Positions 45,778 through 55,398 of a stretch of 64,000 bases of DNA are shown piece after piece. The stretch spans positions 434,001 to 498,000 of the forward strand of contig NZ_AP019373.1 of NCBI RefSeq assembly GCF_004323595.1, read 5' to 3'. Below the pieces are notes generated by a model that saw nothing but the letters and a program-made list of their open reading frames with translations, did not search any database and had not been told where the DNA came from. This DNA comes from Sulfuricystis thermophila (lineage in GTDB: Bacteria; Pseudomonadota; Gammaproteobacteria; Burkholderiales; Rhodocyclaceae). Each line of letters starts with the position of its first letter. Position 1 is the first letter of the stretch. Both the position numbers and the translations under genes were made by a program.

Positions 45778-48171
45778 ATGGTCCAAATGGGTGATCTGAT
45801 CCAGAAGTACCCGAAAATCGGCAGCGTTTTCGCCAAGGCCGAGCAAGGGTTTCCGGTCCATCTGCTCGAGCAGCACGAGCATCTGCTTCGCGAGCTGGAT
45901 GCCGCGTGGGGTACGGCCGACTGTGTCAGGCTGCTCGAAGATCTGGTCTTCTCCGACCGTCCCGACCGACATGGCTTCACCAGCGAAGTGATGATGGAGC
46001 TCTTTGCGCTGAAGAGCCATCACGACCGTTTGTATCCGCAATTCGTCGCCAATCAGTTCGATCCGTTCGCGGCCGTCAAGACGGACGAGGCTGATGAACT
46101 GTTTCTTAAACACGGTGGCGCTCGCATCGAGAAAACAACCCCAGCCCCGGCCAGGGCGCCTGTCGCTCCCGCCGCTGTTGCACCCTCTTCAGCAACCGGC
46201 CCGTCGCCCCAGACGGAAGACCGCTCGGTCCAGACCCCGGCAGCGGCACCGGCAAGCCAGCCTGCAGGGAAGATCCGACCGATCGGCAGCTGGCCGGAAA
46301 TCGCCAGTCTCGACGAGCTGCGTGAGTTGCAGAAACGGCGCGCCGCTGGTGAGCGTCTGCCAGCGCGCGATCGGCGCAGGATCGTCGAAATCCTCAAACA
46401 GTACGCCGACATCACCGACGCCGATCTGGCCAAGGCGATCCAGGTGCAAAACGATGGTTGCAGCGGCAAGAAACGCGAGCCGATCGGCAAGGTGTTGCTG
46501 AAATTGGGCATGGTCGACGAAGAAGCGGTGATCCGTGCGCTCTGTCTGCAATATGGCGTGATCATGGTCAATCTGCAACGTTTTCACAATGATGCGGAGA
46601 CCATGCGCACGATCTCTCCCGAGGTGGCCAAGAGCTTGCGCGCCATTCCCATCGCAGTGCTCGACGGTACGCTGTTTCTTGCCGTCGAAAATCCCTTCAG
46701 TTTCGAACAGCGCGAATATTTCGTCTTCCTCACCAAACGCAAGGTCGAGCTGGTGATGGCGAGCAGCGCACAGATCGACCAGAAGCTGCTCGATTATGGC
46801 CAGGTGCGTTCTGTTCAGCAGGGGAAGGAGGAGTTTCGCACCCTCGCCCAAAAAGCCCTCGGCACCTCAGATATCGAATTCGCCAATGCCGAAGCCGATA
46901 GCGATACCGACAGCACGTTGTCGCAGGACGATGCCTCGATCGTCGGGCTGGTGAACAAGATCATTTCCGATGCCGCCGAAGTGAATGCCTCCGACATCCA
47001 TATCGAGAGCTTCCACGGCGATGCGCTGGCCTACATTCGTTTCCGGCGCGATGGTCGGCTGGAAGAGTATTCGCAATACCCGGCGAGCTACCATCGGGCG
47101 GTGGTATCGCGCATCAAGATCATGTCGAATCTCGACATCTCCGAGCGGCGCATCGCCCAGGACGGCAAGATCTCCTTCCTGCGTCCCGGCCGTGAACGCA
47201 TGGACCTGCGCGTGGCCACCATTCCGACCACCCGCGGCATCGAGAACGTCTCCATCCGTCTGCTGCATGCGGGCGATCCGTATCCGATGGAAGCGCTGAA
47301 GATGTCCGAACGCGACCTCACCCTGTTCCGGCGACTGATCCATCGTCCCTATGGCCTGATCCTGGTGTGCGGACCGACTGGCAGCGGCAAGACGACGACG
47401 CTGCATTCCGCACTGCGCGAGCTCAATACGCCCGACAAGAAGATCTGGACGGCGGAGGATCCGATCGAGATCGTGCAGAAAAAAATCTGTCAGGTGCAGG
47501 TCAATCCGAAGATCGGCTGGACCTTCGCCGCCGCATTGCGTTCGTTCCTGCGCGCCGATCCCGACATCATCATGATCGGCGAGATGCGTGATCAGGAGAC
47601 AGCCAAGATCGCACTGGAAGCTTCGATGACCGGTCACCTGGTGCTATCGACGCTGCACACCAACTCGGCTTCCGAGACGGCGGCACGTCTGATCGACCTC
47701 GAAGTCGATCCGTTCAATCTCGGCGATGCGCTGATCATGATCCTTGCCCAGCGCCTCACCCGGCGGCTTTGCACCCACTGTGCCGAAAAAGTGTTGCTCG
47801 GCCAGGCCGAGATCGATGATCTGGCGAGTGAGTATTACTACTCGGCGCACAAGCGCATGCCTTCGCTGGCGGAACGCGAGCTGATCGTCCATGGCTGGAA
47901 GAAACAGCTGACACATGGCGCCGAGCTGGCCTTGTGGAAAGCGAAGGGCTGCGAACAGTGCGGGATGACGGGCTATCAGGGCCGTATGGCGCTGTTCGAG
48001 TTGCTCGAAGGCACGCCGGAGATCCGCGAACTGGTGGTGCACCGCGCGCCGGCGGCCGAATATCAACGCATCGCCGTGGCCCAGGGCATGCGCACGCTGA
48101 AGCAGGATGGTATCGAGAAGGCCTTGCGCGGCCTGACCGACATGGCCGAGGTGCGTGGCGCCTGCAACTGA
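45778..48171 (+). CDS. Orphan type II secretion/type IV pilus assembly ATPase (GspE/PilB-like)
   Basis: About 797 residues. The N-terminal ~100 are an unrecognised alpha-helical domain, then comes a Pro/Ala/Ser linker (about 118-170) and an MshEN-like domain (about 190-330, DADLAKAIQVQ, VLLKLGMVDEEAVIRALCLQYG). The ATPase core has Walker A GPTGSGKTTT, Asp box, Walker B IIMIGEMRDQETA, and His box LSTLHTNSA. The two CxxC zinc-type motifs CTHC and CEQC are present. No pilus or secretion genes adjoin it. ATG 45778 has GGAG at a 5-base spacing; ATG 45766 is possible. Confidence 0.85.
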   Translation: MVQMGDLIQKYPKIGSVFAKAEQGFPVHLLEQHEHLLRELDAAWGTADCVRLLEDLVFSDRPDRHGFTSEVMMELFALKSHHDRLYPQFVANQFDPFAAVKTDEADELFLKHGGARIEKTTPAPARAPVAPAAVAPSSATGPSPQTEDRSVQTPAAAPASQPAGKIRPIGSWPEIASLDELRELQKRRAAGERLPARDRRRIVEILKQYADITDADLAKAIQVQNDGCSGKKREPIGKVLLKLGMVDEEAVIRALCLQYGVIMVNLQRFHNDAETMRTISPEVAKSLRAIPIAVLDGTLFLAVENPFSFEQREYFVFLTKRKVELVMASSAQIDQKLLDYGQVRSVQQGKEEFRTLAQKALGTSDIEFANAEADSDTDSTLSQDDASIVGLVNKIISDAAEVNASDIHIESFHGDALAYIRFRRDGRLEEYSQYPASYHRAVVSRIKIMSNLDISERRIAQDGKISFLRPGRERMDLRVATIPTTRGIENVSIRLLHAGDPYPMEALKMSERDLTLFRRLIHRPYGLILVCGPTGSGKTTTLHSALRELNTPDKKIWTAEDPIEIVQKKICQVQVNPKIGWTFAAALRSFLRADPDIIMIGEMRDQETAKIALEASMTGHLVLSTLHTNSASETAARLIDLEVDPFNLGDALIMILAQRLTRRLCTHCAEKVLLGQAEIDDLASEYYYSAHKRMPSLAERELIVHGWKKQLTHGAELALWKAKGCEQCGMTGYQGRMALFELLEGTPEIRELVVHRAPAAEYQRIAVAQGMRTLKQDGIEKALRGLTDMAEVRGACN

Positions 48172-49419
48172 TTACAGATAGGGCAGTTCGTTCGCCATCA
48201 GTTCGGCGATCGTTTCACGTTTGCGGATCAGGCGTGCCTCTTTGCCATCGACCATGATCTCGGCGGCGCGGGGCCGGCTGTTGTAGTTCGAGCTCATCGC
48301 CATGCCGTAGGCGCCGGCCGAGAGGATCGCCAACAGGTCGCCTTCGGCAAGCGCCAGCTCGCGGTCGTGGCCGAGGAAATCACCGGATTCGCAGACCGGG
48401 CCGACGATTTCGTAGCGCCTTGCCGCTGCGGGTGCCGTCCCGCCAGTGCCGACTTTGACGATCTCGTGATACGCATCGTAAAGCGCGGGACGCGCCAGAT
48501 CGTTCATCGCGGCATCGACCACGGCGAAGTTCTTTTCCGCGCTATGCTTGAGGATTTCGACGCGGGTGAGCAACAATCCCGCATTGCCGACCAGCGAACG
48601 GCCGGGTTCGAGCAGCAAGAGCTCCTGGCGGCCAGCTAGCCGACTGAGCATCGGCGCGAGATAGTCGGCCACCGGCAGTACGAGCTCGTCACGGTAACGA
48701 ATGCCCATGCCACCGCCCAAGTCGATGTGGCTAAAGGTGATACCTTCCGCAGTGAGCAAATCGACGAGCTCCAGAACCTTGCTGGCGGCATCGGCAGCCG
48801 GCAGCGGGTCGATCAGCTGCGAGCCGATATGACAGGCGATGCCGCGGATCTCCAAATGCGGCAGGGCCTTTGCGCGTCGGTACAATTCGATCGCGCTGTC
48901 GAAGGGCACGCCGAATTTCGCGCTCCTGAGCCCCGTCGAAATGTAGGGGTGAGTCTTCGGATCGACGTCAGGATTGACGCGCAGCGCGATCGGGGCACGC
49001 TTGCCTGCCGCGCCTGCCACGGCGTTCAGATGTTCCAGCTCGCTGGCCGATTCGACGTTGAAGCAGAAAATGCCGGCGGCCAGGGCCTCCTGCATCTCCG
49101 CACGTGTCTTGCCGACACCGGAAAAAACCACCTTGCCCGGATCGCCCCCAGCCGCGATGACGCGGGCGAGTTCGCCGCCGGAGACGATGTCGAAGCCGGC
49201 GCCCAACCCGGCGAACAGCTTCAGGATCGACAAATTCGAGTTGGCCTTGACGGCATAGCAGATGCGCGCCGGTCGGCCCGCAAGGGCCTCGCGGTAGGCA
49301 CTGAAAGCATTCTCCAGCGCTGCGCGGGAATAGACATAGCAGGGCGTGCCGAAACGGGCGGCGATTTCGGCTATCGGCACAGCTTCGACGTGCGCGACAC
49401 CGTTTGCAATTTCGATCAT
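48172..49419 (-). CDS. lysA: Diaminopimelate decarboxylase LysA
   Basis: 415-residue PLP enzyme for the last lysine step. PLP lysine in YAVKANSNLSILK, GGG loop FSHIDLGGGMGIRY, and the C-terminal active-site PVCESGDFLG. Around residue 320 a loop reads V-K-V-G-T-G-G-T-A-P-A-A-A, where a dispersed repeat copy lies between LYDAYHEIV and the YEIVGPVCES strand; this loop is variable in the family. Stop codons of lysA and the GspE-like gene abut (48171/48172). Confidence 0.96.
   Translation of the reverse strand: MIEIANGVAHVEAVPIAEIAARFGTPCYVYSRAALENAFSAYREALAGRPARICYAVKANSNLSILKLFAGLGAGFDIVSGGELARVIAAGGDPGKVVFSGVGKTRAEMQEALAAGIFCFNVESASELEHLNAVAGAAGKRAPIALRVNPDVDPKTHPYISTGLRSAKFGVPFDSAIELYRRAKALPHLEIRGIACHIGSQLIDPLPAADAASKVLELVDLLTAEGITFSHIDLGGGMGIRYRDELVLPVADYLAPMLSRLAGRQELLLLEPGRSLVGNAGLLLTRVEILKHSAEKNFAVVDAAMNDLARPALYDAYHEIVKVGTGGTAPAAARRYEIVGPVCESGDFLGHDRELALAEGDLLAILSAGAYGMAMSSNYNSRPRAAEIMVDGKEARLIRKRETIAELMANELPYL
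48431..48456 (-). repeat. Dispersed 26-bp repeat, copy 9 (inside lysA)
   Basis: Near-consensus copy, translated as K-V-G-T-G-G-T-A-P, in a surface loop of LysA between two conserved segments. Confidence 0.85.
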
Positions 49420-49550
49420 GAGGACTTAACTTGCGCTGTATCGGCGGGTGTGGTGTTTTTCGGCGGCAGCACGAGCGCGCCCTTGTTGCCGCAGGAGGAA
49501 AGAAGCAAGGCGGCGGCCGCGAGGATCGGGAGCAGAAAACGGAGATTCAT
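49416..49550 (-). CDS. lptM: LPS-assembly lipoprotein LptM (YifL-like)
   Basis: 44 residues, too short for most gene callers. MNLRFLLPILAAAALLLSSCGNK has a lipobox (LSSC), followed by the GALVLPP motif conserved in LptM, which helps fold the LptD/LptE translocon. Its TGA overlaps the lysA ATG. A second ATG at 49553 is directly upstream. The lptM-lysA pairing is common in betaproteobacteria. Confidence 0.85.
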   Translation of the reverse strand: MNLRFLLPILAAAALLLSSCGNKGALVLPPKNTTPADTAQVKSS

Positions 49551-49576
49551 CATTGAATGTTAACACGGAGGTCGAA

Positions 49577-49918
49577 TTGGAAGAACGAGAGTTCCTTGTC
49601 TTGGCGGATGCCGAGCTGGCACGTATCGAAGCCGCGCTGGAGTCGCTGCAGGAAAGCGAAGACACCGACTGGGACTATGAGATCAAGCCCGGCGGCATCA
49701 TCGAACTGGATTTCGCCGATGGCAGCAAGATCATCGTCAACCGCCATGCTGCGGCGCAGGAGATCTGGGTGGCCGCGAAGTCCGGCGGCTTCCATTTCAA
49801 GCCGCCAGTCGGGCCCGACGGCCACTGGACCGATACGAAGACCGGCGAGAGCCTGCCAGCCCTGTTGTCGCGTTGCATTGGCGCACAATCGGGCAGGGCG
49901 ACGCAACTCGCCTGGTAG
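49577..49918 (+). CDS. cyaY: Frataxin-like iron-binding protein CyaY
   Basis: 113 residues from a TTG with GGAGG 6 bases upstream; homologues support this start, as no ATG fits. It has an acidic helix (ARIEAALESLQESEDTDWDYEIKPGGIIELDF), the sheet VNRHAAAQEIWVAAKSGGFHF, and WTDTKTGESLPALLSRCI. CyaY modulates IscS in Fe-S assembly. It is divergent from lptM with only about 26 bases between, so its promoter must overlap lptM. Confidence 0.93.
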   Translation: MEEREFLVLADAELARIEAALESLQESEDTDWDYEIKPGGIIELDFADGSKIIVNRHAAAQEIWVAAKSGGFHFKPPVGPDGHWTDTKTGESLPALLSRCIGAQSGRATQLAW

Positions 49919-49924
49919 CCGGCA

Positions 49925-52267
49925 TCAGGGAGTGACGGGCCTTCTTTGTCCCTCCGCCACTGGAGCGGCCGTGCCCTTGCCACCAAAGAAACGCAGCACG
50001 CCCGACAGGAAGGACTCGTCTTCGGCGGGGGGCTCGGGAATCGCTTCCCGATAAACGTAATCGCTGATCGATGCGCCGGTGGCCGGATCCTGGCCCGTCA
50101 CCCGCACGATGCCATCGGGCATTTCAGGCTGCATTTCGGGCACCCCCTTAAGGGCGGCCTGCATGAAATCGATCCAGATCGGCAGGGCGGCGCGTCCACC
50201 GGTTTCGCCATTGCCGAGCCGCCGCGGCTGGTCGAAGCCCATCCAGGCGATGCCGACCAGCGTCGGGTGATAGCCGCAGAACCAGGCATCGACATAATCG
50301 TTGGTGGTGCCGGTCTTGCCTGCGAGATCGCTGCGCTTGAGCACCTGGCCGGCCCGTGCTGCGGTGCCGCGACGCACGACGTCTTGCAGCATGCTGTTCA
50401 TGATCCAGGCATTGCGTGCATCGATCACGCGCAGGGGTTCATCACTGGCCTGGCCGTGCGGCGTTTCGGCCAGCACCTTGCCATCGGCATCGAGGATCTG
50501 CTTGACGATGTAAGGCGTGATCCGGTAGCCACCGTTGGCGAACACGGCATAGGCCGTGAGATGCTGCCAGGGGGTGACACTGCCGGCGCCGAGCGCCAGC
50601 GTCAGATAGGGCGGGTTCTTGTCGGCATCGAAGCCGAAACGGGTGATGTAATCCTGTGCATAGTGCGGGTCGATGGCGCGGATCAGCCGGATCGAAACCA
50701 TGTTCTTGGATTTGGTCAGCGCCGTGCGCAGCGTCATCGGACCTTCGTATTTGCCATCGTAGTTTTTCGGCGCCCACGCCTGGCTGCCGGTCTCTTCGGC
50801 GGAAATCGACAGAGGCTCGTCCGGGAAGACCGACAGCGGCGTATAGCCCTTTTCCAGCGCTGCCGAATAGACGAAGGGCTTCATGCTCGAACCGGGTTGG
50901 CGCCAGGCTTGGGTGACGTGGTTGAACTTGTTGGCGGCGAAATCGAACCCGCCGACCAAAGCGCGCACTGCCCCATCGCGCGGATCGGCGGCGACGAAGG
51001 CGGCTTCGACTTCCGGCCATTGGGCGATCTGCCAGTGACCTTTGCCGTCCTGACTCAGGCGAATGATCGCCCCCCGGCGTAGGCGCTTGTTGGGTGGCGC
51101 GCGGTTGTCGAGCATCGGCTGGGCAAACTTCAGACCGGCGCCTTCGACGGTGACGATCTCGCCACCAGGCAGATAGGCGCGGAGCTTTTCCTGGCTGGCA
51201 TCGAGAACCAGCGCGGGGCGCAGATCCGGCGCATCGGGTACGTCCGCGAGCAGATCTTCGAGGGCTTCGTCGTCATCGCGGCTGATCGCCTTCATGTCGA
51301 CATAGCCTTCCGCGCCGCGATAGCCATGCCGACGGTCATAGTCAATGACCCCCTGGCGCAGGCTGTGCCAGGCGGCTTCCTGCTCAGGGCGGGTGAGCGT
51401 CGTGATGACCTTGAGACCCGCGGTGTAAGCGTCGGGAAAAGCTTCGACGGCGATCTGCCGGGCCATTTCCGCTACGTAATTGGCCTTCAGCGCGAAACTA
51501 TCGATCTGGCGCCGCACATGGAGTGGCTCATGGAGGGCTTTTTCGTACTGTTCCGCATCGATGAAGTTCAATTCGCGCATCCGCCGCAACACGTATTGCT
51601 GGCGCAGTTTCGCCCGTTTGGGATTGGCGACCGGATTGAAGGTCGAGGGCGCTTTTGGCAGTCCGGCGAGCATCGCCATCTCGGCGACGCTCAGCTCATG
51701 GATGTCCTTGCCGAAATAGATGCGAGCTGCTGCGGCAAAGCCATAGGCGCGCTGGCCGAGATAGATCTGGTTGAAATATATCTGCAGGATGTCGTCTTTC
51801 GACAAACTGTTTTCGATCTTGAAGGCCAATAGAGCTTCATAGAGCTTGCGCGTCAGGGTCTTTTCCGAGCTGAGGAAAAAATTGCGCGCCACTTGCATCG
51901 TGATGGTCGACGCCCCCTGCCGCTTGCCGCCGCTGACGAGATTGGCCCACGCGGCGCGCAGGATGCCCATGACATCGACGCCGGGATGCTGGTAAAAGCG
52001 CTCGTCCTCGGCGGCGAGGATCGCCTGTTTCATCGTCTCGGGCACATCCTGGATGCGCACGAACTGGCGCCGCTCCTCGCCGAACTCGCCGATCAGATGA
52101 CCGTCGGCGGTATAGACGCGCAAGGGAATTTTGGGACGATAGTCGGTCAGCGCATCGAGCGAGGGCAGGCGCGGCCAGGCAAGAATCAGCGCGATACCCA
52201 AGAGGGCAAGCGCAGCGAGCATTGCACCCAGGATTGCGCCGACCGGCAGTAATATCCAACGAAGCAT
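49925..52267 (-). CDS. mrcA: Penicillin-binding protein 1A (bifunctional glycosyltransferase/transpeptidase)
   Basis: About 780 residues: membrane anchor (WILLPVGAILGAMLAALALLGIALILA), GT51 glycosyltransferase domain (AAEDERFYQHPGVD, GASTITMQVARNF), an intermediate OB-like region, and a transpeptidase domain with SxxK (GSSMKPF), SxN (TKSKNM) and KTG (LAGKTGTTND). ATG 52267 is used; the frame stays open to 52345. Divergent from pilM, as is usual in proteobacteria. Confidence 0.95.
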   Translation of the reverse strand: MLRWILLPVGAILGAMLAALALLGIALILAWPRLPSLDALTDYRPKIPLRVYTADGHLIGEFGEERRQFVRIQDVPETMKQAILAAEDERFYQHPGVDVMGILRAAWANLVSGGKRQGASTITMQVARNFFLSSEKTLTRKLYEALLAFKIENSLSKDDILQIYFNQIYLGQRAYGFAAAARIYFGKDIHELSVAEMAMLAGLPKAPSTFNPVANPKRAKLRQQYVLRRMRELNFIDAEQYEKALHEPLHVRRQIDSFALKANYVAEMARQIAVEAFPDAYTAGLKVITTLTRPEQEAAWHSLRQGVIDYDRRHGYRGAEGYVDMKAISRDDDEALEDLLADVPDAPDLRPALVLDASQEKLRAYLPGGEIVTVEGAGLKFAQPMLDNRAPPNKRLRRGAIIRLSQDGKGHWQIAQWPEVEAAFVAADPRDGAVRALVGGFDFAANKFNHVTQAWRQPGSSMKPFVYSAALEKGYTPLSVFPDEPLSISAEETGSQAWAPKNYDGKYEGPMTLRTALTKSKNMVSIRLIRAIDPHYAQDYITRFGFDADKNPPYLTLALGAGSVTPWQHLTAYAVFANGGYRITPYIVKQILDADGKVLAETPHGQASDEPLRVIDARNAWIMNSMLQDVVRRGTAARAGQVLKRSDLAGKTGTTNDYVDAWFCGYHPTLVGIAWMGFDQPRRLGNGETGGRAALPIWIDFMQAALKGVPEMQPEMPDGIVRVTGQDPATGASISDYVYREAIPEPPAEDESFLSGVLRFFGGKGTAAPVAEGQRRPVTP

Positions 52268-52491
52268 GGTCAGCGTGGAAATGATTTGTGTCGCGGCGGT
52301 AGGCGTTGCATTATAGAGGTTGCGGGGAGCCTCTTCCTTCGTCATGCCCGTTCAAGTGTTGCATGAATGCAGAATCATTAAAAATGGCTGGCGAGTATTC
52401 AAAAAAAATCTTTACAGCCGATAATGTTGCTGCTAGCATTTGATCCGAAGTATCGTTTTCAGATACAACTTTTTGAATATCAAGGATTATC
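52268..52491. other. Divergent promoter region, mrcA and pilM
   Basis: A 224-base AT-rich gap. It contains the pilM promoter listed separately and presumably the mrcA promoter. The word TTTTTGAATATCAAGG precedes the pilM ribosome site. No hairpin terminator or small gene is seen. Confidence 0.5.
52411..52439 (+). promoter_or_regulatory. Sigma-70-type promoter for pilM operon
   Basis: TTTACA at 52411-52416 and TAGCAT at 52434-52439 with a 17-base spacer, about 52 bases before the pilM start. Both boxes are imperfect, but spacing is ideal and the region is AT-rich. Confidence 0.5.
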
Positions 52492-53571
52492 TTGAACTTT
52501 GATTTTTCGATCCTCAATCCCAAGGCGCGCTCTCTGGTTGGGTTGAACATCGGTTCGGCGGCCGTCAAGATGGTCGAGCTCTCTGCTGGCAGGGGAGAGG
52601 GATATCAATTGGAATGCTATGCCATCGAGCCGCTGCCGGAAGGTGCGGTGAGTGACGGCAACATCGCCAATCATGATGCGGTGACCGGTGCGATCGCCCG
52701 TTGCTGGAAGCGTCTCGATACCGCGACACGCTATGTGGCGATGGCCTTGCCCACGGCGGCGGTGATCACGAAGAAGATCATCCTGCCGGCGAATCTGCGC
52801 GAGTCCGCGATGGAGGTGCAGGTCGAATCGGAAGCGAATCAGTACATCCCCTTTACGCTGGACGAGGTCAATCTCGACTTTCAGGTCATCGGCCCGACGG
52901 CCAATGACCCGGACGAGGTCGAGGTGCTGATCGCGGCTTCGCGCAAGGAAGGGGTCGAGGATCGTGTTGCCGTGGCCGAGGCTGCCGGTCTCAAACCGGT
53001 GGTGATGGATGTGGAATCCTACGCGATGCTGCGCGCCTTCGAACTGGTGCGCGAGCAGTTCGCGGGTGGCACACCTGAGACTTTGTTTGCACTGGTCGAT
53101 ATCGGCGCCTCGGCGATGAAAGTCACCATGATGCGCGGTGATCAGCAGGTCTATACCCGTGAGCAGGCATTTGGCGGCAATCAGTTGACCCAGGACATCG
53201 TGCGGGCCTACGGTATGAGCTTCGATGAGGCTGAAGTGCTGAAGCGTACCGGCCCAATGCCGGAAAATTTCGCAAGCGAGATTCTGCAGCCTTTTCTGGA
53301 TGCCTTGGCCCTTGAAGTGTCGCGTGCCATCCAATTCTTTTTCACCTCCACCCAGTACAGCGAAGTGCATCACATCGTGCTGATGGGGGGCGGGGCGTTG
53401 CTGCCCGGCGTCGCCCCAGTGGTGGCCGAGCGTACCCAGATCGATACCGTGCTCGCCAACCCCTTCGCTGAGATGACGCTCTCATCAAAGGTGCGGCCCA
53501 AGCAGCTCGTACAGGATGCGCCGGCCTTGATGGTGGCCTGTGGCCTGGCGCTCAGGAGGTTCGATCCATGA
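52492..53571 (+). CDS. pilM: Type IV pilus assembly protein PilM
   Basis: 359 residues with an actin-like ATPase fold (LVGLNIGSAAVKMVELS, LVDIGASAMKVTMMRG, LMGGGALLPG). The TTG at 52492 has AGGA 6 bases upstream and fits homologues. It recruits PilN on the cytoplasmic side of the pilus machine. First gene of pilMNOPQ; pilN overlaps by 4 bases. Confidence 0.95.
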   Translation: MNFDFSILNPKARSLVGLNIGSAAVKMVELSAGRGEGYQLECYAIEPLPEGAVSDGNIANHDAVTGAIARCWKRLDTATRYVAMALPTAAVITKKIILPANLRESAMEVQVESEANQYIPFTLDEVNLDFQVIGPTANDPDEVEVLIAASRKEGVEDRVAVAEAAGLKPVVMDVESYAMLRAFELVREQFAGGTPETLFALVDIGASAMKVTMMRGDQQVYTREQAFGGNQLTQDIVRAYGMSFDEAEVLKRTGPMPENFASEILQPFLDALALEVSRAIQFFFTSTQYSEVHHIVLMGGGALLPGVAPVVAERTQIDTVLANPFAEMTLSSKVRPKQLVQDAPALMVACGLALRRFDP

Positions 53572-54164
53572 TCCGCATCAATCTCCTGCCGCATCGGGAG
53601 GCGCGCCGCAAGGCATTGCGTCAGCAGTTTTATGCGCTCGCTGGACTGGTGATGGTGGCTGCCGGAGCCATCTGGTTCCTCGGTTACACCCTCATCGAAG
53701 CGATGGTCGAGCATCAGGCCGAGAAAAACCGCTTCCTCAAGAGCGAGATTGCCGTGCTCGACAAGCAGATCGAGGAAATCAAGAAGCTAAAAGAGCAGAC
53801 CGAGGCACTCCTGCAGCGCAAGCAGGTGATCGAGTCCTTGCAGGTGAATCGTTCCGAGACCGTGCATTTGTTCAATGAGTTGGCGCGTCAATTGCCCAGC
53901 GGGGTCTATTTGAAGACGATCAAGCAGGAAGGGCAGAAGATCACGCTGACCGGGTATGCGCAATCGAACGCCCGGGTCTCGACGCTGATGCACAACCTCG
54001 ACGAGTCACCGCTGCTGGAACGGCCGGTGCTGATCGAGATCAAAGCCGCGCAAGTCGGCAAGCGGCGCCTGAGCGAGTTTGCGATGAACATCTTCTTCAC
54101 CCGTCAGTCCACCGCGCAAGATGCGGCAGGCAGCGCGAAAAAGCCGGGGGTGAACAAAAAATGA
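53568..54164 (+). CDS. pilN: Type IV pilus assembly protein PilN
   Basis: 198 residues: MIRINLLPHREARRKA start (the PilM-binding motif INLLP), a single membrane helix (FYALAGLVMVAAGAIWFLGYTLI), coiled coil, and a ferredoxin-like periplasmic domain. Overlaps pilM and pilO by 4 bases. Confidence 0.95.
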   Translation: MIRINLLPHREARRKALRQQFYALAGLVMVAAGAIWFLGYTLIEAMVEHQAEKNRFLKSEIAVLDKQIEEIKKLKEQTEALLQRKQVIESLQVNRSETVHLFNELARQLPSGVYLKTIKQEGQKITLTGYAQSNARVSTLMHNLDESPLLERPVLIEIKAAQVGKRRLSEFAMNIFFTRQSTAQDAAGSAKKPGVNKK

Positions 54165-54853
54165 AGAAGCCAGCGATGCTTTCCGGTATGGCCAAACCGG
54201 CACTGCCGAAGATCGATTTCCAATCGATCGCGGAAGATTTTCGCGCGCTCGATCCGAAAGACCCGGGCGCCTGGCCACTGGTGCCTCGCATCGTCGTCCT
54301 CGCCGGTCTGTTTGTGTTGTTGGTCGCAGCGGCCGCCTGGTTTGGCTGGCAGGTTCAGTATGAAGACCTCAAGGCGAAGCGGCAGGAAGAAGCCAAGCTC
54401 AAGGAAGATTGGCTGACAAAGAAGAAACAGGCGATCAATCTCGATGCCTATCGCAACCAGCTGGTCGAGATCGAGCGCTCGTTCGGAGCGTTGCTCAAGC
54501 AGTTGCCCAATGCGGCGGAAATGGAATCGCTGCTGGTCGATATCAACCAGGCGGGCCTGGGGCGCGGTTTGCAGTTCGAGCTCTTCAAGCCGGGAACCGA
54601 GGTGGTGAAGGACTTCTACGCTGAGCTGCCGATCACGATCAACCTCACGGGCAGCTATCATGATTTCGGTAATTTTGCCGGCGACATCGCCAAGTTGCCG
54701 CGCATCGTCACCTTGAACGACATCAATGTCGCGCCCGGAAAATCCGGGGATGTGCTGACCATGAGCACCACCGCCAAGACTTTCCGCTATCTCGATGAAG
54801 AAGAGATGGCAGCGCGTAAACGGGCGGAAAAAGCCAAGGGGGCCAAGAAATGA
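54161..54853 (+). CDS. pilO: Type IV pilus assembly protein PilO
   Basis: 230 residues with one membrane helix (LVPRIVVLAGLFVLLVAAAAWFGW), a coiled coil (LKAKRQEEAKLKEDWLTKKKQ), and a C-terminal ferredoxin-like domain (YHDFGNFAGDIAKLPRIV). Pairs with PilN as alignment subcomplex. Confidence 0.94.
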   Translation: MKKPAMLSGMAKPALPKIDFQSIAEDFRALDPKDPGAWPLVPRIVVLAGLFVLLVAAAAWFGWQVQYEDLKAKRQEEAKLKEDWLTKKKQAINLDAYRNQLVEIERSFGALLKQLPNAAEMESLLVDINQAGLGRGLQFELFKPGTEVVKDFYAELPITINLTGSYHDFGNFAGDIAKLPRIVTLNDINVAPGKSGDVLTMSTTAKTFRYLDEEEMAARKRAEKAKGAKK

Positions 54854-55398
54854 GAACTCTTGGCATCTATATCGCGGCGCTGCTCACTCTGGCCGCTTGC
54901 GCCGAGCGCGGGCACGACGAGATCAGGCAGTGGATGGAAGAGTCTTCCCGCGACTTGAAGGGCGGCATTCCGCCGCTACCCGAGCTCAAGCCCTTCCCCG
55001 TCGTTTCCTATGAAGCGAACGACTTGGTGGATCCGTTCAATCCCTCCCGGATCGAGCCGGAGCGGAAAGGGGCGGGCGGGGCGAACAAGCCGGATTTCGA
55101 CCGGCCGCGGGAGCAGCTCGAAAACTATCCGCTCGAGTCGATCAGTTTCATCGGCGTGGTCGACAAAACCAAAAGCAAGACCAAGCGCGCCATCGTTCAG
55201 GCCGACGGTGTCGTCTATCAGGTTGGTGTCGGCAATTATCTCGGCCAGAATTTCGGCCGCATCGTGGCGATCACGCCTACCGAGATCGTCTTGAAGGAAA
55301 TCGTGCAGGACCCGAGCGGGCAGACGTCCGACTGGGTGGAGCGGGAAATGACCCTGCAGCTCAAAGATGGGGCGCAGGGCAAGGAGTCGAAAAAATGA
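54850..55398 (+). CDS. pilP: Type IV pilus assembly lipoprotein PilP
   Basis: 182 residues: lipoprotein signal (MRTLGIYIAALLTLAAC, Cys17), linker, and a C-terminal beta-sandwich HR domain (RPREQLENYPLESISFIGVV, GVVYQVGVGNYLGQNFGRI) that binds PilQ. Confidence 0.94.
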   Translation: MRTLGIYIAALLTLAACAERGHDEIRQWMEESSRDLKGGIPPLPELKPFPVVSYEANDLVDPFNPSRIEPERKGAGGANKPDFDRPREQLENYPLESISFIGVVDKTKSKTKRAIVQADGVVYQVGVGNYLGQNFGRIVAITPTEIVLKEIVQDPSGQTSDWVEREMTLQLKDGAQGKESKK

